A stretch of DNA of 64,000 nucleotides. Source: Schistosoma haematobium. Lineage: Eukaryota > Platyhelminthes > Trematoda > Strigeidida > Schistosomatidae. A model generated the notes under the pieces. It had not been told where the DNA came from. It saw only the letters and a program-made list of their open reading frames with translations, and searched no databases. The position numbers were made by a program, and so were the translations under genes. The stretch spans positions 27,601,536 to 27,665,535 of the forward strand of contig NC_067198.1 in assembly GCF_000699445.3 (NCBI RefSeq), written 5' to 3'. This document shows positions 58,538 through 64,000 of the stretch, in pieces (the first letter of the stretch is position 1; the number at the start of each line of letters is the position of its first letter).

Positions 58538-58547
58538 GGCTCACCAC
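58538..58547 (-). other. Candidate primer binding site
   Basis: TGGTGAGCCC lies one base after the 5' LTR on -. It starts with TGG, the complement of the tRNA CCA end. The tRNA was not assigned. Confidence 0.6.
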
Positions 58548-58548
58548 T

Positions 58549-58814
58549 TTCGTGCCTTAAAGTAACCCTCGTGCTATTGATAGAAGAAACCAGACAAGTA
58601 GTGAATAGGTCTTTATTTCGATCTTAGCGCGGTCACAGTGGAGCGTGGGATTATCTGTTCAGACAAACAAAGGCTCTCAACATTCAATATAAGATAATAG
58701 GGAATATAACGCTTATACAAAACAAGGAAGTGAATGAATACTTGAACAATACTGTTTTGGCATATACTTGGTTGTTTGGGGTCAACTCTTAACCAACCAA
58801 CCTAAGCTGTTACA
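58549..58814 (-). repeat. 5' LTR, 266 bp
   Basis: It matches the 3' LTR at 51955-52221 with a single one-base gap. It is expected to carry the promoter and polyadenylation signals of the element, though I could not mark a certain TATA box. Confidence 0.95.
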
Positions 58815-58818
58815 AAGT

Positions 58819-60740
58819 CAATGTATTTCTTCAGCCAAGCTGGCTAGTCTTATCGGTTTGTTTTGACTTGTTTTCTACATATCCATGCCGAAGCTCGTTT
58901 TTTTAGCTAAAATAATTGTTGCTGCCGCCTGTGACTCTAACTGTCCGCATGTTCGTTCCTAACTGTCCTTTATGATGTTATCGGCAAAACGAAAGGAAAC
59001 AATCTCCGGTTTTCAATTTTCTTCAGTACTATGGATAAAACTATCCCACCAACGAGTCAAACTAATACAGAGTGCCCAGTAGTAGGGGATATCAGTATTG
59101 TTTTCGAAAGGACTCAGACTTCCGATAACCATAGATGAAGTCACAGATGCTACCAATCTATTGCAGAGGGTTTGTTATGAAAAATATGCCATATAGCAGT
59201 AATAGAGCGGCTGTACTCATTACGCAGTGCGTTAAAGCAAGCTTGACATTGAAAAGACGGAAATCTATCAGTGTGTAGTGTATGTTTGCTGTTTTGGCCA
59301 TAAAAGGAAGCAGAAGGGTCATGATCAGAGAGTAAAAAGGTAATTAACTGTTATTCAGCTCACTTTTTCATACGTCATATTTCACCACTCGCAAATTTGT
59401 GTTTTTTACGGTATGATATCAACCGGTACCTAATATGTTCACCCTTACGATGAAAAGTACCTGCAAATTTTCACCTTCATATTCGAATTATTTTTGGACA
59501 ACTGTCTTCCAGTTTGAGTGCTTCGTACGCCCTGGGAGACTAGATTCCTACATTATTCGTAGTTCCAGTATAACTTTCTCACGCACTAAGTTCAAAGTAG
59601 ACAATAGTCTTCCTAAATAAGCCTGTTAAGCTGATATCTGTATTTTCTATTTCAGTTAACCGATGAAGACATGTACCACGTGCATCTGCTGTATACTGCC
59701 ATTTTACTCTAATTCTAACCGTTGTATCTTACTTCAGGAAACTAAAATTTATATATACAGCGAATACAAACTTATTTGTTTTGATGAAGGTAGGGGGGTT
59801 CATGAGATTTTTAGCAGGACTGTAATAATATTCTCACTAAAGAGCTAAGCGAGTGCGTAGAAGAATGTTAGGCATCATACAGGGTGCCTTTGAGTTACTA
59901 GTGTTCCATTTGTGAGGGTAGGGGCATTGCTTGCTTACCATATGGCATTTGAATAAGGAGCTATAAGATTAGACGCAGGTACGGTTAGGATGTGTAACGC
60001 GTGTCCATCCATCAGCTGCCGTGACAACTCATGGTGGTTAGAATAAGTTATGAGAGGACCCGAGTCTGTAGGTTTCCCAACAAAATGACGAAGATATGTA
60101 CTAAATCACTTAAATTTACTATATATGAACTAGATGCTGAGAGGCTCGTATATCACAAGTTTCTTGCAACGATTAAGTAGATGAAACAAAATAGCATTAG
60201 ATTTAAAAATTTATTCAGGAACGTTCATGAAGAATCGAATATCAAACAAAGTTTTAAACAAAGTCCCTGTTTAAAAGTTGCACTGGTAGTGTTAAGCTGC
60301 AGTTTTTGTTGTTTTTTTCCAAACGAAAGGGTAAAAGAAGTAACTCAAAGAGTACTGGAATTGGTCGTGAGACTTAAATGGACGTCCAGCATCGTTTTTA
60401 TAATCTGCTGTTAGTTAGGTCTCCCGAAAACAGTTTCATAGGGCTGCGGAGGTAGGCGTGACAAGCTTATTTTGTAAATAGTTTTTAATATTATTTGCAT
60501 TTATTTTGTCAGTTTTTCACTGTATGTACATTTATCATTAAATGGCTGTACCTGTTTGTTTTAGCGAATGACCTTGAAGACACTTTTCGTTGTGTAACTA
60601 CATAGCGCGACATACTGTGGCTTGTTAACAAATACATTGTTATACACATATCCCTCTTTCTATTATCGTTTGTGGTCTAGTTAACTGAAATTCAAATCAA
60701 ATATTACCTACATTTATAGACTGTTAGTGAGAATATACCA
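58819..60740. other. No recognised gene
   Basis: Frames of 60-77 codons on + (59435-59620, 59663-59848, 60181-60414) have no recognisable domains. If the exon at 60744-60899 is real, later exons of that gene should lie here on -, but I could not identify them. Confidence 0.35.
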
Positions 60741-60743
60741 TAC

Positions 60744-60899
60744 CTTGCATTGGATTACACTACTGGAGAGTTCGTCAACCTGATTGGAATTACCAAGCAT
60801 TAATGATTGTGGATTTACTGTACCAGACTCAAGCTGAACACGCATCGATCTGGTGAACTTAATTAAGTCCCAATTTTTTATTGTATTTGTAACACCTAA
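60744..60899 (-). CDS. Candidate exon of a WD-repeat protein
   Basis: The frame is open for 52 codons between an acceptor (tgtaccag) and a good donor (AAG then gtatgg), phase 0 at both ends. It reads LGVTNTIKNWDLIKF, the typical end of a WD blade (DNTIKxWDL), then a hydrophilic segment containing QSLMLGNSNQVDE. The arrangement of a WD blade followed by an LLLG-like block is reminiscent of the C-terminus of TAF5, but the match is weak. No partner exon was found up to the Gypsy relic at 62.6 kb or below 60.7 kb. It may instead be chance or a pseudogene exon. Confidence 0.4.
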
Positions 60900-60907
60900 C
60901 TGGTACA

Positions 60908-62630
60908 TATAAAGATTATTATTGATCTTTAATAACTTTGTTGATAATTTTTACGTTTATACATTGTCTGGTCCACTACAGTGCCGTAGTTCTAAGGGCA
61001 AAACAGTTCTTAGGATCTGTGAAGTCCCACTCCTGTTGCATTCTAAATGAGAAAATAGTAGTGAATTTAGTCAGAAATGTGGAATAGATAAATAACCAAC
61101 TTACATGTTTTTTAAAAAACAATGAATGCAGTTGTGATTTACCTTGAGTTCATGAATATGAGATCAGGTCAGCTACTATTACTTGTGCAAAGCATAACGT
61201 AGACTTAGTACCGTATCGCAATGCTTTTATTATTTTGCTCTCATTTGAGTATTCCCATGCATCTGCGTCTAGTTTAACAGGAAGACATACAAACAGAGTT
61301 AGTGGCTGATAAACTAAAAGTCCCAGTTGTCAAAAAGATTCTTAACATTTTTCCACAGTCAACTGCATTTAATTGAGACACAGAACACTCATCTTCTAAG
61401 ACTGTATACTGCTCTTCTGCAGGCAAATAAAAGCTCAGACATTTAGCTATCCTGCTACCGATGTTATTGCTGAGGAAACTGTTTAATGACAGTGGTCTTG
61501 AAACATGAACAGTGTTAGACGTACTGTCTACAAATAAACACCAAACGTACTTAAAGCTATCTTATAACATATGACAGCAACAGCATCAAAGGCATGCTTT
61601 TTTTTCTTATTTTAAATCAGACCGATTTGAATCAGTATACTCACTAAAACAGGCAGCTCTACCTACTAAACTGGTCCGTTTCGTTACAGGCTTCAAGCAC
61701 TATACTTAAGTATACTATAATTCTGTCGACCAATCTAAATTATAACGGCAATCAAGAATACTAAACTAAGCAAGTGTCATAATTGTTGTTCCATTTGCAC
61801 TGACATGTTGCTAAACGGAGTAAAATGGACATAATTCAGCCGATAAAACCAAAACAGGAAATATAGGCCATATGAACTTACCTAACAGAAGACGAAGAAT
61901 ACATATATATTGCGTTCAGACTGAAGACAACAGTTAGTTGTTCATAAAAACATAGTCTACAGTACAACAAACATTTCTTCAGTAACATCATGCACTGACG
62001 GTCTATCTGGAAACAATCAACTATGTGATTAACTATGACTTGAGATATCATTCCATCGTTCAATGAACGTACTGTGTAACGCAGTCAGACGTGGCGAATA
62101 AAAATTAAAAACAGAGCAAAATTAACAACATAATCTAGTTATTTAATTAAAAATACATTATGAAATGACAAAATATGTGGTTCCTTGAACGCACAGATGA
62201 CCGTTACTACACTGGGCGATATATTAAGTTTACATGGTTGCGTTGCGGATAAATTCACCCACCTGTATCTGCTACTAAAAGTGAACGAACTCACATTATG
62301 GCGTGAATGATAGTGTTTCAAATTTTCTACCGAGCACTATTTGGTTGCATTAAGTTTTACTGAGTCGTGGTGCAAAGGAGTTCCTAGGATTAATGTGTGT
62401 GACACCGAAAATAGTAAGGAAAGATGTTGTGGATATCGAAAGAGAACTCAAGCGACTTGTTTATTTATTAGTCATAGATTAACAATACGAAGTATACACC
62501 TGAAAGAAAGCGAATAAAGCATAAGGTGGTGAGACTGAGTAATGTAGGATATGGACTACGGAGGCTAGTAAAGGGTGAAGAATTGTACTCAGTGATATAA
62601 CCATGACGTTCTAATAGGTTATTTACTTAC
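60908..62630. other. AT-rich stretch, no gene recognised
   Basis: A - frame at 61878-62063 ends at a strong donor-like GTTAG/gtaagt (about 61876), so an exon is possible. Its product is not recognisable. Confidence 0.3.
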
Positions 62631-62639
62631 AACGTTAGA

Positions 62640-64000
62640 TGTTTGGTGGCTTATCGTTAAATGTAGCTTGACTTAAGCAAGCTGTGCAAAACATGTAGGA
62701 AACTCCGAATCGACCCATAAAGAAGTTTGGGGGGTGTTTAGATTGAGTAAAAGATTGACTTGGCCGAAGGACTGTTGATAACATCTCGGAGACTCGTGTA
62801 AGGCATAAAAACCAAAGCATTTATTGTTTAGCATTTTAATATTGCAGCAAAGATGTGTATACAACCCTTCCCAGTTAATAAAATGTTGAAGCAGTAGTGG
62901 AATCAATAGCAGTTTCAATATCCTTGAGGAATTTTCTGACTGATCAATCGGACAAGGATTCCTGAGAGCAGTAAACAGATGTCTGCATCCCATACTATTC
63001 AACCGGGTAGTGAACGTGTCTGTAGCAAAATCAGAAAAATTATCAGTCACTAACATGATAGAAAACTCCTCCCAACTAAAGACTTTTCTTAATGCTTGTA
63101 TTGTGAAGTCAGAATTTTATGAATCTCTGAACAGACCACTTACAAAAAATCAATGATAACAAGTGCATAGTGTTTGCGGAGAAGTGAACCACAGTAGTGT
63201 GCATGAATTCTTTCCCGGGCATCAGATGATACTGGCCACGGAGTTCATTCAGAAGACTGACGTTTCAGCTTATGATGTTTTCCACAATTGTTCGCTGTAT
63301 GACATTTATCCACAATTATCTCTGGCCACCAACATGTGGGCCTTGCCGAGGACATCATTTTCTCAACACCTGAATGTCCAATATGAGGATCCTCAGGGAC
63401 AGATTTACGCAATGAAGGAGTAACAACACGCTCATTTAAACATAATGTACCATCAGGACTAGTGGATAACTCAACCCGTTTTGAAAAATGGACGGGAAAT
63501 CTACGTTTTACGGTAAAATCCTAATTTTTTCATACAGCACTGATTATAAATCCAAAGTATCTACTAGTTGATATAATGAGATCTGAACGTCTCACTGGTG
63601 AAGATTACCCAAAGAAACAGTCTGAAGTATTAAAAGGTCCATCCTGTAGTGATTTTCGAGAAATGCAATTAATAAGTTGAACTTACTTGGTATTCCTGTG
63701 TTAAATCGTGCAGTCATAGGCACTCAAAGCAATACTCCATCGTTGAACCATACCAGCTGAGGGACGTGTGAAAATTTTTCAGGATGGTAAGTAAACTTTA
63801 AGGCTTCATGACTCGTAACAAAAGCAACTTTCTTCCCAAATAAATATTGACGAAGTTTTTTAACAGCCCGAGACGAAACTAATGCATCTCTCTCAGCTTA
63901 GGATAAATATAGCTCAGCAATAGTAAAATTGCGCGAAACAGAGATTTTTGACCTACTTTCCTGCCACAAAATCTCACTATTATCCACAGGTGATAGATCA
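62640..64000 (-). mobile_element. Decayed Gypsy pol: RNase H and integrase, runs off the window
   Basis: From 64000 downwards on -, the pieces follow Gypsy pol order. First is the RNase H end (AERDALVSSRAVKKLRQYLF, then TSHEALKFTYHP and MVQRWSIALSAYD). Next is the integrase finger region (HIGHSGVEKMMSSARPTCWW) and RERIHAHYCGSLL, ALVIIDF. A core block follows in the frame at 62673-63056 (VTDNFSDFATDTF, GCRHLFTALRNPCPIDQSENSSRI). Many stops and frameshifts are present. The sequence differs clearly from the 54-58 kb element, so it is a second and older Gypsy family. Its 5' part lies outside the window. Confidence 0.8.

Larger units (their letters stand above)
51951..58818 (-). mobile_element. 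Gypsy LTR retrotransposon, CsRn1-like, recent insertion
   Basis: Two LTRs (58549-58814 and 51955-52221) flank gag and pol on -. A 4-bp target duplication, AAGT, lies at 51951-51954 and 58815-58818. LTRs run from TGTAACAGC to GGCACGAAA on the element strand and differ by one A in a run. A candidate primer site TGGTGAGCCC (58538-58547) lies one base inside the 5' LTR. A polypurine tract AGGGGGAAGC (52225-52234) abuts the 3' LTR. Domain order is gag, protease, RT, RNase H, integrase. The gag CHCC finger (C-x2-H-x9-C-x3-C) is the form described for CsRn1-type elements of flukes. Confidence 0.92.

Noticed and set aside
1..64000. CRISPR arrays, operons, bacterial regulatory sites
   Set aside because: The window shows eukaryotic introns and retrotransposons; no spaced direct-repeat array is present.

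Overview
The window looks like nuclear DNA of a trematode, most likely a schistosome. It is AT-rich. Its two recognisable protein genes have very short introns (33, 34 and 36 nt), a known schistosome trait. Most of the rest is layered retrotransposon sequence of the RTE, CR1 and Gypsy (CsRn1-like) classes known from blood and liver flukes. No database search was possible, so the species and the named repeat families are inferred.

Host genes. (1) A UQCC1/CBP3 ortholog (mitochondrial complex III assembly) lies on + at 13519-14298 in two exons split by a 36-nt intron. (2) A complete eight-exon WDFY1/2 ortholog (WD40 plus FYVE zinc finger, endosomal PI3P binding) lies on - from 40879 down to 29586. 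Its exons join in phase into 419 residues. (3) A possible WD-repeat exon lies on - at 60744-60899.

Layout. 1-11.2 kb: mostly unrecognised AT-rich DNA with a repeat-interrupted ORF at 1.5-2.2 kb, a CR1 relic at 6.15-6.5 kb and an LTR-like repeat at 10 kb. 11.4-12.4 kb: RTE relic. 13.5-14.3 kb: UQCC1. 16.3-29 kb: a retroelement nest. It holds an internally deleted copy (17.17-17.97 kb), a 4-kb RTE element on + (18.15-22.10 kb), a short LINE-mobilised repeat (repeat A) split by a 3.4-kb RTE-type element on - (22.2-25.6 kb), and a degenerate RTE copy (26.25-28.97 kb). 29.6-40.9 kb: WDFY gene, with a 3.8-kb retrocopy of the neighbouring nest in intron 4 and a repeat A copy in intron 6. 41.2-50 kb: two or three CR1-class relics on -. 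51.95-58.81 kb: an LTR element with near-identical LTRs on -, carrying a textbook -1 frameshift signal between gag and pol. 62.6-64 kb: an older, decayed Gypsy pol on -.

The most informative structures are the gag-pol frameshift cassette at 57474-57518; the composite retrocopy in WDFY intron 4, which preserves the uninserted state of the neighbouring nest and so dates its insertions; and the WDFY gene itself, which has stayed open through all of this.
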